Assembly: GCF_902499335.1 (NCBI RefSeq)
Contig: NZ_CABVQK010000007.1
Span: forward strand, 186,001 to 250,000
DNA: 64,000 bases
Reading direction: 5' to 3'
Source of the DNA: Burkholderia lata
GTDB taxonomy: Bacteria > Pseudomonadota > Gammaproteobacteria > Burkholderiales > Burkholderiaceae
Made by a program: the position numbers and the translations under genes. The notes under the pieces were generated by a model, which saw only the letters and a program-made list of their open reading frames with translations, was not told the origin of the DNA and made no database searches. Of the stretch, positions 45,289 to 53,788 are shown in pieces. How positions within the stretch are numbered: position 1 is the stretch's first letter; each line of letters begins with the position of its first letter.

Positions 45289-47669
45289 GGCGCGGCCCGG
45301 CAGGTGAGGGGCCCGATGGTCGGCAGTGTGCCGTTGCCGGGCGCGGTGAACGCAAAGTCCGCGACGCAGCGTTGCGTGCCGTAGTCGATCACGAGGTGGT
45401 TGTCCTCCTTCAGTCCGTCGATGAACGTGAGCCCGCCGTAGCCGACGATCGTATCCGCGCCGCTTTCGGCGTGATGCACGCGCGCACCGGCCGGCAGCGG
45501 GCGGCCCGTGGCGTCGCGCAGGATCACCGACGCCGCGCGATAGCGCGACACGCCGAACTGCGCGACGACGCCCGATTGCGCCTGCGGCACGACCGTCATC
45601 GACGTGCGGGTGATCCGCGCATCGGCGGGCAGCTTCATCGAGTCGATCGCGATCTGGTTGTTCTGGTACGCGTTCAGGTCGGGCACGAGCAGGTGCCCCG
45701 CGCGATCGGTCGTGCCGATCACGCGGTTTTCGTGCAGCACCGGAATGCCCGGGACGCCATCGGTCGATACCAGCGCGAAACCGTCGTAGATGCGACGCGA
45801 CAACTGCACGCTGCTGTCCATGAACACCAGCGCGCCGCTGACGTCGAGCGATGCGCCGGTCTGGCGGTCGATGTTCTGCGCGGCCGCGATGACTTCGCCC
45901 GCATGACCGAGATAGCGGACTTGTGCCTGCCGGTAGGGCACCGCGCCCGTGCCGCCCGTCTGCACGCCCCAGCCCCAACCGCCGCCGTAGTCGGGCGGAC
46001 GGCTCGCGTCGACGGTGTAGTTCGACTGGCCGCGCTGGCGCCCGACGGTCGTATTGATCGACGTGTTGCGCCCGAGCCCGATGTTCAGCGACAAGAACGC
46101 GCCGTTCGTGCCCTGCTGCGCGAAGTCGCGGTACGCGCTCACGCTCAGCGACGCGAGATCGCCGAAGCTCAGCGTGTACGACACCGTGCCGATGCGCGTG
46201 CTCGGGCCTTGCGGCAGCCGGAAGCCGATATAGCTGAGCGACAGCGTCTGGCGGTGCATGAACGGCAGCGCGAGCGTTGCCTGGTCGGTCGCCGCGGGCA
46301 CCGTCGCGCCGTCGCGCGAGGCGAGATCGCCGTAGCGGCCGAACGCGCGGATCGTCTGCGCGTTGATCGAGAAGCGCGGTGCGATCAACTGGTAGCCGAC
46401 GCTCACCTGCGTACCCGGATAGCGGCCGGCGCTGCCTGCGACCGCGCCGCTCACGACGCCCGCGTTGCCGAGCCGCAGCAGCGCGCCGACGCCGGTGTTG
46501 AGCACGCGGCCGGTCGCTTCCGCGTGCCCCTCGACGGTCAGCGCATCGGTCACGCCGCGCCGCATCGAGCCGCTGACGGCCGGCCGCGCGTCGTAGTCGA
46601 ACGACTGCAGCCCGTAGTTGCGGCGCAGGAAGCCGGCTTCGAACGAATAGCTCGACAGCCCGGCGGACAGCATGCGCGTATCGACGTAGAGCGGCACGGA
46701 CGTCGCGACGGTGCGCCCGAGCGCGTCGCGCGTGATGACGGTCGCCTGGCCGGCGCCCGTGATGCCCGGCACGTCGTGGATGATGAACGGGCCGCTCGGC
46801 ACGTTGCCGGTGTACTGGCGCACGTTGTTGATGTACAGGTCGACCGCCGACGGTACGGCGGCGGAGCCCGCGAGCGACGGGATCGGGAACGTCACGAGAT
46901 CGGGCCGCAGCGCGAAGTTGCTGCGCCACTGGAGGCCGCCGAGGCGCACCGAGCGCGTCCACGCGAGCGATCCCGAGATCGTGTCGCCGATCTGTGTCGT
47001 GCTCGGCCGTGCCGGGTCCGAGCGGCTCCATGACGTATCGAAGCGCGTGTAGCGCCGGCGTCCGTTATAGAAGGTCGCGACGCCCGTGGTGTCGAACACG
47101 CCGCCCGGATCGAAGTAGCGCACGTCGGTGTAGAGCGAGTACTGCCGGTCGCCGAGCGTCTGCGCGTACGCCTCGTAGTTGATCGCGACGCCGCGCGACG
47201 CGCTGGCCGCCTGCGTGGGCCGCAACGCGCGGCTGTCGACCGCGTACGGCCGGCGCAGCGTGTCGGGCATCTGCAGGTCGACGCTCTGGTGCGCCGCGTC
47301 GTAGCGGTAGCGCAGGCCGGGAATCGTGTCGAGGTCGACCGTCGTCGCGTCGGCGATGCCGAGCCGGTCGGTCGCGACGCCGATCGTGTGCAGGTCGGCG
47401 CCGCTTGCCGACAGGCGGCCGTCGCGTTCGCGGAAGTGCGCGAGCAGCGTCGTGTTCTCGCCGTTGACGCTGACTTCGAGGATCACGTCGTGCGTGCTGT
47501 CGGTCATCACGAGTGCCGTGGGTTCATCCGCGCGTGCGCAGCCGAGCGCGAGCAGGCCGCCGGCCACGACGGCCGCGAGCACGGCGCGCGGCGAACGGAA
47601 CGGCGTCCTGCGTCCGTTGGCCGGACGCGTGCCGGCGCGTGGCGAAGGGGGAGAGGCCGGGCGGCGCAC
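45285..47669 (-). CDS. Fimbrial outer-membrane usher of the archaic chaperone-usher class
   Basis: About 794 residues: signal peptide (AVLAAVVAGGLLALGCARA), N-terminal chaperone-binding domain, a PapC-type barrel with plug (TQIGDTISGSLAWTRSVRLGGLQW, PSAVDLYINN, GPFIIHDVPGITGAGQATV) and C-terminal domains ending LTCRAAP. It assembles and secretes pilus subunits. The start is uncertain: GTG 47669 lies 7 bp beyond the chaperone stop and directly precedes the signal sequence; the frame opens further upstream inside the chaperone gene. Confidence 0.85.
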   Translation of the reverse strand: MRRPASPPSPRAGTRPANGRRTPFRSPRAVLAAVVAGGLLALGCARADEPTALVMTDSTHDVILEVSVNGENTTLLAHFRERDGRLSASGADLHTIGVATDRLGIADATTVDLDTIPGLRYRYDAAHQSVDLQMPDTLRRPYAVDSRALRPTQAASASRGVAINYEAYAQTLGDRQYSLYTDVRYFDPGGVFDTTGVATFYNGRRRYTRFDTSWSRSDPARPSTTQIGDTISGSLAWTRSVRLGGLQWRSNFALRPDLVTFPIPSLAGSAAVPSAVDLYINNVRQYTGNVPSGPFIIHDVPGITGAGQATVITRDALGRTVATSVPLYVDTRMLSAGLSSYSFEAGFLRRNYGLQSFDYDARPAVSGSMRRGVTDALTVEGHAEATGRVLNTGVGALLRLGNAGVVSGAVAGSAGRYPGTQVSVGYQLIAPRFSINAQTIRAFGRYGDLASRDGATVPAATDQATLALPFMHRQTLSLSYIGFRLPQGPSTRIGTVSYTLSFGDLASLSVSAYRDFAQQGTNGAFLSLNIGLGRNTSINTTVGRQRGQSNYTVDASRPPDYGGGWGWGVQTGGTGAVPYRQAQVRYLGHAGEVIAAAQNIDRQTGASLDVSGALVFMDSSVQLSRRIYDGFALVSTDGVPGIPVLHENRVIGTTDRAGHLLVPDLNAYQNNQIAIDSMKLPADARITRTSMTVVPQAQSGVVAQFGVSRYRAASVILRDATGRPLPAGARVHHAESGADTIVGYGGLTFIDGLKEDNHLVIDYGTQRCVADFAFTAPGNGTLPTIGPLTCRAAP

Positions 47670-47676
47670 CGGCGGT

Positions 47677-48396
47677 CTAGCCCGGCGGCTCCACCGTGAC
47701 GACCGCACTGGCCGGCTGCGAATTGACGGCCGCTCGCACCGTGACCTTGCCGCCGAGCGTGACGCCGGCCGGCAGCGGCACGCTCCACTGGCCCGTGCGC
47801 CCCGCGAGCGCATAGCCGAGCAGGCCGTGCGTGAGCGGATACGTGCGGCCGTCGCCGGTCACGAGTTCGACCGATGCCAGTTGCGCGCGCCGCGTGCCGC
47901 CGTTGCGCACCCGCAGCACCCAGCCGCCGTTGCCGCGCAGCAGCGCCCAGTCGAGCTGCGGCGCGCCGTTGGTCGCCGGCTCGACGAACACCGGAATCGA
48001 ATAGCGTAGCCGGATCGCCACGCCGTTGGCCGGTGTTTCGCCGGGCTGCGGCAGCTCGTCGATCAGCAGCCGGTAGGTCTGCTCGGCGTCGGCAGGCGTG
48101 CGCGATGCGCGCACGACGCGGATCAGTTGTTCGGACTGCGTGCCGACTTGGATGAGCGGCGGGCTGGCCATCAGATCCTGGGTGGGCGTCAGCGTGTCCT
48201 GGCCGTCGGCCTGGTCCCAGCGGAACACGCGCACCTGCCCGTACACGGGGCGCTCGCCCGGATTGCGCAGCGTGATGCCGGTGGCCGTGTCGTCGGTGCT
48301 GAATTCGATCGTGACCGGGGAAATCTGCAGCGACGCGGCGTGCGCGGCGCTGGCAGCACACAGCAATACGGCGAGCGTTCGACGGAATGCGAGCAT
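47677..48396 (-). CDS. Periplasmic pilus-assembly chaperone (CsuC-like)
   Basis: A 239-residue chaperone: signal peptide (RRTLAVLLCAASAAHA), N-terminal PapD-like domain with the G1 donor strand region (SEQLIRVVRAS) and LLIDELPQP motif, and the C-terminal domain to TVEPPG. It delivers pilins to the usher. ATG 48396 is 15 bp after the pilin stop and the usher follows within 7 bp. Confidence 0.88.
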   Translation of the reverse strand: MLAFRRTLAVLLCAASAAHAASLQISPVTIEFSTDDTATGITLRNPGERPVYGQVRVFRWDQADGQDTLTPTQDLMASPPLIQVGTQSEQLIRVVRASRTPADAEQTYRLLIDELPQPGETPANGVAIRLRYSIPVFVEPATNGAPQLDWALLRGNGGWVLRVRNGGTRRAQLASVELVTGDGRTYPLTHGLLGYALAGRTGQWSVPLPAGVTLGGKVTVRAAVNSQPASAVVTVEPPG

Positions 48397-48411
48397 GCGA
48401 AGCGGCGCCGG

Positions 48412-48936
48412 TCAGAAGTAGACGGTTGCGGTGACGGTCGTCTGATAGGTGTCCGGCTTCGGCGTCGCCTGCGTGGGCACCTGGCCGTAGACGGTAATTG
48501 ACTGCGCGGAGCCCGTGCCGGTGCCGGCCACGGTGTCGGTGCCTTGCGTGTTGCCCCAGATCGTCGTGCGCCCGGCATCCTGGTAGAGCTGGAAGCCGAC
48601 GGTCGTCGACGTGTTGCCGGTCGCCGTGCCGGCCATCAGCCGGCTTGAGACGGTCGACCCCGTGACCGTGCCCGCGTCGAGACCGACGTTGTACGGCGTC
48701 GTGTTGGTACAGGTGACGCTCACGGTCGTCTGCTGGTTGATCGCGGTGGCCAGCACCCCGCTGGTGCCGAAGGCGAGCGGGTTCGCGGCGATCGTGCAGT
48801 TCGGCTGCAGCGTCAGCGTGACGTTGAAGGTGGCGGTTGCGGTGCCGTTCGAATAGGTGGCGGCGTCGGCGGCGGGAATCGAAAGGCCGATTGACAGCGC
48901 GAGCGACAATGTCATGGAAGCGATGGCGACTTTCAC
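48412..48936 (-). CDS. Major SCPU-domain pilin (CsuA/B-like)
   Basis: A 174-residue exported subunit starting at GTG 48936 behind GAGGGAT. Signal peptide to PAADA, then one spore-coat-U domain (NCTIAANPLAFGTSGVL, VTCTNTTPYNVGLDAG, GFQLYQDAGRTTIWGN, terminal VYF). It leads the four-gene pilus operon pilin-chaperone-usher-tip, the order of archaic Csu-type systems that mediate biofilm attachment. Confidence 0.87.
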   Translation of the reverse strand: MKVAIASMTLSLALSIGLSIPAADAATYSNGTATATFNVTLTLQPNCTIAANPLAFGTSGVLATAINQQTTVSVTCTNTTPYNVGLDAGTVTGSTVSSRLMAGTATGNTSTTVGFQLYQDAGRTTIWGNTQGTDTVAGTGTGSAQSITVYGQVPTQATPKPDTYQTTVTATVYF

Positions 48937-49493
48937 ACTGATCCCTCATCGATTGTTTTTTTCATTGGATTTATGCCGCGCTTCGCATGCCACGGTATCG
49001 CTGATGCTGATACGAATCGGCAAGTCTTTCAATCTTTAAATTTGCGCTGTTTCATTTTGTTACATTTGATCGGGGTATCGATTGAATAAAGCCGAGGAGC
49101 GTTGCGATTTCCGATTTTTTCGTGAGCGCTTTGAATGACATATTATCCCGCGGTGCAGCAATGGTGAGTAATTAATGCGGGGTTCGATACAATTTTTCGG
49201 CTGACTTGGCGAGTTGAATCGGCCCATGGGGAATGGGTAATTAATTCGCCGAATGAAATGGAAGGGGCAGGGAATGAATCATTCGAACGGATTGAATCGA
49301 TTTCGGTATTCCGTAAATTAATTGAATCCGGGGTGCTGCGGGATTGGTGATTATTTTTGATTTATCAAGATTGAAGGGGTGTTGAATCGGAATTGATCGC
49401 TGAAAACGAAAATGGCCGCATTGCGCGGCCGTGAGCGTGAGTCGATATGGATCGGGGCTCCGGCATGCATCGCCGGCGCGCGACGTGTCGCGA
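48937..49493. other. AT-rich upstream region of the pilus operon
   Basis: About 560 bp without a gene. Roughly 49020-49390 is strikingly AT-rich against the rest of the window. It contains the OmpR/RstA-like repeat at 49051-49064, an inverted repeat GTATC-N9-GATAC at 48995-49013, and many TTGAAT/AATTGAAT runs (49080-49400). It probably holds the pilus promoter and binding sites for nucleoid proteins. Confidence 0.45.
49051..49064 (-). promoter_or_regulatory. RstA/OmpR-like box upstream of the pilus operon
   Basis: TTCATTTTGTTACA differs at one position from the E. coli RstA box TACATNTNGTTACA. On the minus strand it is a direct repeat TGTAACA-N3-TGAAACA (10-bp period), the geometry used by OmpR-family regulators. 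In Acinetobacter the related Csu operon depends on BfmR, an RstA-like regulator. The link here is inferred. Confidence 0.35.
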
Positions 49494-50699
49494 TTACGAA
49501 TTCGCGGCGGCCGGTGCGCGGCGCTGCTGCGCGATCTGCAGGAAGACGAGCGCGAGTCCGGCCGCGGCGATCAGCCCGCCGACGATCGGCACGGCCGCAT
49601 AACCGAAACCCGCCGAGATCGCCGCGCCGCCTGCGGCCGCGCCGAGCGCGTTGCCGAGGTTGAACGCGCCGATGTTGACGGCCGACGCGAGGCCCGGCGC
49701 TTCGTGGGCCGCCCGCATCACGCGCATCTGCAGCGGCGGCACGACCGCGAACGTCGCGATTCCCCACACGAGCAGCGTGACGGCGGCGCCGGCGTGCGTG
49801 CTGGCGAGCACCGGGAACGCGGCCATCGTGGCGATCAGCAACAGCAGGAAACCGATCAGCGTGCCGTCGAGCGAGCGGTCGGTCAGGCGACCGCCCGCGA
49901 TGTTGCCGATCGAGAAGCCGACGCCGATCAGCACCAGCATCGCGGTCACGAAGCCGGGTGTCGCACCGGTCACGTGCTCGAGCGTCGGTGCGACATACGT
50001 GTAGAGCGTGAACATCGCGCCGGCGCCGAGCACGGTCGTCCCGAGTGCACCGAGCACGACGGGGCGCGTCAGCACCGAGAGTTCGGCGCGGAGGTCGGGC
50101 ATCTTGCCGGCTTCGCCCTTCGGCAACGCGGCGAACAGCCCGGCGATCGCAACCAGCCCGAGGCCCGCGGTCGCCGCGAACGACATGCGCCAGCCGATGA
50201 TCTGGCCGAGCCAGGTCGCGGCCGGCACGCCGCCGACGTTCGCGATCGTGAGGCCCATGAACATCGTCGCGACCGCGCTGGCCTGCTTTTCGCGCGGCAC
50301 GAGGCTGGCCGCGACCACCGAGCCGAGCCCGAAGAATGCGCCGTGGTTGAGGCTCGTCACGAGACGGGCGAGCAGCAGCGTCGTGTAGCCCGGCGCGAAC
50401 GCCGACAGCAGGTTGCCGATCGTGAAGATCGACATCAGCGCGATCAGCGCCGAGCGGCGCGACCAGCGCGCGAGCAGCAGCGTCATCAGCGGCGCGCCGA
50501 CCATCACGCCGATCGCATAGGCGCTGATCAGCATGCCGGCTTGCGGAATCGATACGTGCACGCCGTCGGCGATCACGGGCAGCAGGCCCATCGGCGAGAA
50601 CTCGGTCGTGCCGATGCCGAACGCACCGGCGGCGAGTGCCAGCAGCGGCAGCGCGGCGCTGCCGCCCGGGCGGGAAGGAGAGGAAGTCGTGGGGTTCAC
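49494..50699 (-). CDS. MFS drug/sugar efflux transporter (DHA1 type)
   Basis: A 401-residue, 12-helix exporter. Motifs: FGIGTTEFSPMGLLPVIADG in TM1 (AraJ/PbuE/YdhP-type), MTLLLARWSRRSALI in the TM2-TM3 loop, and LNHGAFFGLGSVVAASLVP in TM4. ATG 50699 follows AGGAGCTCAT-like sequence. No adjacent co-directional gene within 400 bp. Likely an arabinose/nucleoside or drug efflux pump; the substrate is unknown. Confidence 0.88.
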   Translation of the reverse strand: MNPTTSSPSRPGGSAALPLLALAAGAFGIGTTEFSPMGLLPVIADGVHVSIPQAGMLISAYAIGVMVGAPLMTLLLARWSRRSALIALMSIFTIGNLLSAFAPGYTTLLLARLVTSLNHGAFFGLGSVVAASLVPREKQASAVATMFMGLTIANVGGVPAATWLGQIIGWRMSFAATAGLGLVAIAGLFAALPKGEAGKMPDLRAELSVLTRPVVLGALGTTVLGAGAMFTLYTYVAPTLEHVTGATPGFVTAMLVLIGVGFSIGNIAGGRLTDRSLDGTLIGFLLLLIATMAAFPVLASTHAGAAVTLLVWGIATFAVVPPLQMRVMRAAHEAPGLASAVNIGAFNLGNALGAAAGGAAISAGFGYAAVPIVGGLIAAAGLALVFLQIAQQRRAPAAANS

Positions 50700-51435
50700 G
50701 CGATGAGCTCCTGTAGTCGAGGGACAAAGGCACGGGCCGTTGAGGACAGGACGAAGTGTGCCTGGATGACTTTTGCCGAAAAAGCCGTGTACGGACGAAA
50801 TTATGTTGATTTCATCTCAACAATGCAGCGTGCGTGCGAAGCCCGTGTGCGGCACGGGCGAACGAGCGTCCTTTGCAAAAGTGGTTTGTCATGAAAAAGG
50901 TGCGGCGCTAGACCGGGAGATCGCGATCCATCGGCGCTTCGAGCCGGACTGATGGCCGACCGGCCCAGTGATCCGGAATTCGCCCGCTGACCGTCCGGCG
51001 ACGCGCAGCCGCGCGGATCGGGCAGGCCCGTCAGGTGACGGGCATCATCCCGCGCGAGCATCGCATCATCGCCGGAAACCCTTTGCAGACATGGCACACG
51101 GGCAAAAAAAGCCCCGACCACAGGGGGACCGTGACCGGGGCGGAAACGCATCCTCTCTTTGGCACGAGGGTTGGATGCGCGCGCAGTATATTTCGGCGCA
51201 CGGCAATTCGAACCGGCGTTAAACGGCCGTTTTTGGTGTCAATTTAAAAACACCGGCGCTGCGGCGTCCGGCATCGTCACGTCGAAAGCATTTTCGCGGG
51301 TAAGGTGTATTTGATTTGCCTGTTTAGGCGGCCAAAGCGACGGTTTGGCGGAGGGTGATTCCGCGCGTCAGCCGCACTCCGAATCGTGCTGCCTGATTGC
51401 CGGAGATCCTCCGCCATCCGGTATCCGCTGCCCGG
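50700..51435. other. 736-bp gap holding a candidate small RNA
   Basis: No protein gene is supported. The segment 50700-50830 is the leader of the MFS exporter gene. Around 51104-51190 a minus-strand promoter-like box, a stem and a classical terminator define a possible small RNA. The remainder (51190-51430) is AT-containing spacer before the stop of the LysR gene. Confidence 0.45.
51104..51178 (-). ncRNA. Candidate small RNA or leader ending in an intrinsic terminator
   Basis: On the minus strand a -10-like TATACT (51190-51185) with TTCGAA about 16 bp further upstream would start transcription near 51178. The 75-nt product would hold a first stem (GCATCC/GGATGC, 51148-51178) and then a terminator: GGGGC stem 51136-51141 pairing with 51111-51116, plus an inner GTG/CAC pairing, followed by seven U. 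No reading frame of note is present. The MFS gene start is 400 bp further on, so this is more likely a free-standing RNA than an attenuator. Confidence 0.4.
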
Positions 51436-52347
51436 TCAGCTCGCTTCGCCGGCCGCATCGCGCACGGCCTCGAGAAACCGCGCGACGACCGGCGACGGTG
51501 GCATTGCCGCACCGTCGAACACGAACTCGATGTCGAAGCGGCTCGCGAGCTCGTCGAGCGCGACGAGCCGGACCGTGTGCGGGCAGGTTGGCGATGCGCT
51601 TTCCGGCACGAACGCACAGCCCATTCCGGCCGCGACGAGGCCGATCAGCGTCGGAATGTCGCTGCCGACCTGCGCGATGCGCGGCGTGAAGCCGGCCTGC
51701 AGGCACTGCGCCATCAGGAACCGGTGGTGCGCGGCGGAGCGCTGCGCGTCGAACCAGACGAACGGCTCGTTCGCGACGTCGGCCAGCGTGCGCGGCGCGG
51801 TGAAGTGTCCGCCGGGCGGCGCGGGCATCGCGAGCACGAAGCGGTCGCTCAGCAGCCGCACGCCCGACAGGTGCGGCGCTTCGTCCCGACGCCACGCCAT
51901 GATCCCGCCGTCGAGCTGGCCGCGCACCAGCGCGCTTGCCTGTTCGGCCGACAGCATTGGCGCGATCGACAGCTTCACGTCCGGGCACGCGTCACGAAAC
52001 GCCTTGAGGACGTTTGCAAAGACGGGCAGCGGCAGGCAGTTCGGCAATGCGCCGAGCCGCAGTTCGCCCAGTTGGCCGGCCGCGCTGCGCAATGCGCGCT
52101 CGCGGCTGTCCTGCAGCGTCGCGAGCAGGCCGGTCGCGTCCTGCAGGAAGCTTGCGCCGGCCGCCGTGAGCGTGACGCCCGTTGCGCGGCGGACCAGCAG
52201 TGGCGTGCCGACCGCGTCCTCGAGTTCGCGGATCTGTCGCGACAGCGCGGGCTGGACGATGCCGGCCGCGCGCGCGCCGGCCATCACGCTGCCTGCTTGT
52301 GCGACGGCCACGAAGTAGCGCAGGTGACGTAATTCAATCTGGCGCAT
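51436..52347 (-). CDS. LysR-family regulator divergent from a PLP dehydratase
   Basis: A 303-residue LysR protein. ATG 52347 starts MRQIELRHLRYFVAVAQAGS directly before the HTH (ARAAGIVQPALSRQIRELEDAVG). The effector domain is complete. It faces the serine/threonine dehydratase-like gene across 156 bp and probably regulates it. Confidence 0.9.
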   Translation of the reverse strand: MRQIELRHLRYFVAVAQAGSVMAGARAAGIVQPALSRQIRELEDAVGTPLLVRRATGVTLTAAGASFLQDATGLLATLQDSRERALRSAAGQLGELRLGALPNCLPLPVFANVLKAFRDACPDVKLSIAPMLSAEQASALVRGQLDGGIMAWRRDEAPHLSGVRLLSDRFVLAMPAPPGGHFTAPRTLADVANEPFVWFDAQRSAAHHRFLMAQCLQAGFTPRIAQVGSDIPTLIGLVAAGMGCAFVPESASPTCPHTVRLVALDELASRFDIEFVFDGAAMPPSPVVARFLEAVRDAAGEAS

Positions 52348-52503
52348 GCGGCATCCGTCCCGGTTCGATGATATACCTGTAGAGCATAGCAAATGCCATT
52401 CGATGGTATTGGAAAGTATGAGAGGCGTGCCGTACGATGACCGTCATTGCCGCTCGCATTCGCGGGTCGCGCGTGTTTCCTCCGTTCCCTTTGGTTCCGT
52501 CCC

Positions 52504-53424
52504 ATGCCGCTCCATATACCGACTCCTTATATCCGCTCGCAAATCGCGTCCCGCCGGCTCGGCAGGACCGTCCGGCTGAAGCTCGATGCGCTGCAGCCGT
52601 CGGGCTCGTTCAAGCTGCGCGGCATCGGTGCCGTCTGCGAAGCGCGTCATGCGGCCGGCGCGCGGCGCTTCGTGTCGTCGTCGGGCGGTAACGCGGGCAT
52701 CGCGGTCGCGTATTGCGGCCGCGAACTCGGCGTGCCGGTGCTCGTCGTCGTGCCGGAAAGCGCGTCGGCCCGCGCACGCGAACTGATCCGCGTCGAGGGT
52801 GCGGAACTCGTCGTGCACGGCGCGAGCTGGGCCGAGGCGAACGCGTTCGCGCAGTCGGCGCTCGGCGAGCACGATGCGTTCGTGCATCCGTTCGACGACC
52901 GCGTGCTGTGGCAGGGCCACGCGACGATGATCGACGAGATGGCGGCGGTCGGCCCGAAGCCCGACGCGATCGTGCTCGCGGTCGGCGGCGGCGGGCTGCT
53001 GTGTGGCGTGCTCGAAGGGCTGGCGCGCAACGGCTGGCATGACGTGCCGGTGGTCGCAGCCGAAACGGAAGGCGCCGACTGCTATGCGCGTTCGCTCGCT
53101 CAGGGGCGCCCGGTCGAATTACCGGCGATCACGAGCATCGCGACGTCGCTCGGCGCGAAGCGGCCGTGCGATGCGGCCGTCGAATGGGCGACACGGCACG
53201 AGATTCATCCGGTCGTCGTGTCCGACGCCGACGCGGTGGCGGCGTCGCTGCGATTCATCGACGAACACCGGATCGTTGTCGAGCCTGCGTGCGGTGCGGC
53301 GCTGGCCGCGCTCGAGCGGCCGGTGCCCGTGCTTGCGTCGGCGAAGGATATCGCCGTGATCGTCTGCGGTGGCGTGACGGCGACTGTCGAGCAGATGCAG
53401 ACGCTGAGCGCGACGTTGCGGTAG
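52504..53424 (+). CDS. PLP-dependent serine/threonine dehydratase-like enzyme
   Basis: A 306-residue fold-type II PLP enzyme. The Schiff-base lysine lies in PSGSFKLRG (about residue 37), the phosphate loop is SSGGNAGIAVAY, and the glycine-rich cofactor loop is AVGGGGLLCGV. It should deaminate L-serine or L-threonine (or a related hydroxyamino acid) to the oxoacid. Without a regulatory domain it resembles catabolic SDH/SdaB-like forms. The 3' end and following bases are duplicated downstream (53481-53616). Confidence 0.88.
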   Translation: MPLHIPTPYIRSQIASRRLGRTVRLKLDALQPSGSFKLRGIGAVCEARHAAGARRFVSSSGGNAGIAVAYCGRELGVPVLVVVPESASARARELIRVEGAELVVHGASWAEANAFAQSALGEHDAFVHPFDDRVLWQGHATMIDEMAAVGPKPDAIVLAVGGGGLLCGVLEGLARNGWHDVPVVAAETEGADCYARSLAQGRPVELPAITSIATSLGAKRPCDAAVEWATRHEIHPVVVSDADAVAASLRFIDEHRIVVEPACGAALAALERPVPVLASAKDIAVIVCGGVTATVEQMQTLSATLR

Positions 53425-53616
53425 GCGGAGCGGACGGCGCAAGTTGGCCTGTCGGGTGACGGCTGGACGGCCGTCGACGACGGATATCACCGTGATCGTC
53501 TGCAACGGCGTGACGACGACAGTCGGGCCGTTGCAGAAGCTGCACGCGACGTTGCGGTAGGCGGGGCGGTCGGCACAAGCCGGCCTGTCGGGTAATCGCC
53601 GGACAGCTGTCGATCC
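53345..53616 (+). repeat. 136-bp imperfect tandem duplication of the dehydratase 3' end
   Basis: Unit 1 (53345-53480) covers the last 26 codons of the dehydratase, its stop and about 56 bp beyond. Unit 2 (53481-53616) repeats it with no indel, including the TAG stop at 53558-53560; roughly four bases in five are identical. Unit 2 still reads TDITVIVCNGVTTTVGPLQ (against KDIAVIVCGGVTATVEQMQ), ending HATLR*. Confidence 0.75.
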
Positions 53617-53788
53617 CGGCGAACATGGACATCGGCTACACATGCCCGTTGCGAAGCGTCGACGCAATGTCGGCGACACGACGGGCGGGCAGCCCGCGGC
53701 GCGGAAATTCCCGTGAGGAATGACGGGGAAGGTTGCGTATCGTCGCGCTGCGCCGGGTGCGGCCGGGCGCGACGATACGGGCGACCGG
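53425..53788. other. Gap after the dehydratase: repeat copy, then unassigned sequence
   Basis: The first half is the tandem duplication described separately. The rest (53617-53788) is GC-rich and holds nothing I can identify before the stop of the convergent DUF2242 gene. Confidence 0.4.
53481..53560 (+). pseudogene. C-terminal remnant of a duplicated dehydratase gene
   Basis: The second repeat unit encodes only the last 26 codons of a dehydratase homologue, with no start codon, ribosome-binding site or upstream domain. The amino-acid similarity is kept, so it may derive from a once complete tandem gene now deleted down to its tail, or from a short local duplication. Confidence 0.5.

Noticed and set aside
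44326..47031. A 901-codon open frame over the tip adhesin and usher
   Set aside because: Only the C-terminal 320 codons (tip adhesin) show family motifs; the rest is the wrong frame of the usher, which has its own complete frame.
48995..49013. GTATC-N9-GATAC inverted repeat upstream of the pilus operon as a further member of the TGTATC-N6-GATACA regulon
   Set aside because: The spacer is 9 instead of 6 bp, the outer bases are not conserved, and the GAAAT and CTTA--GT elements are missing at the right spacing.
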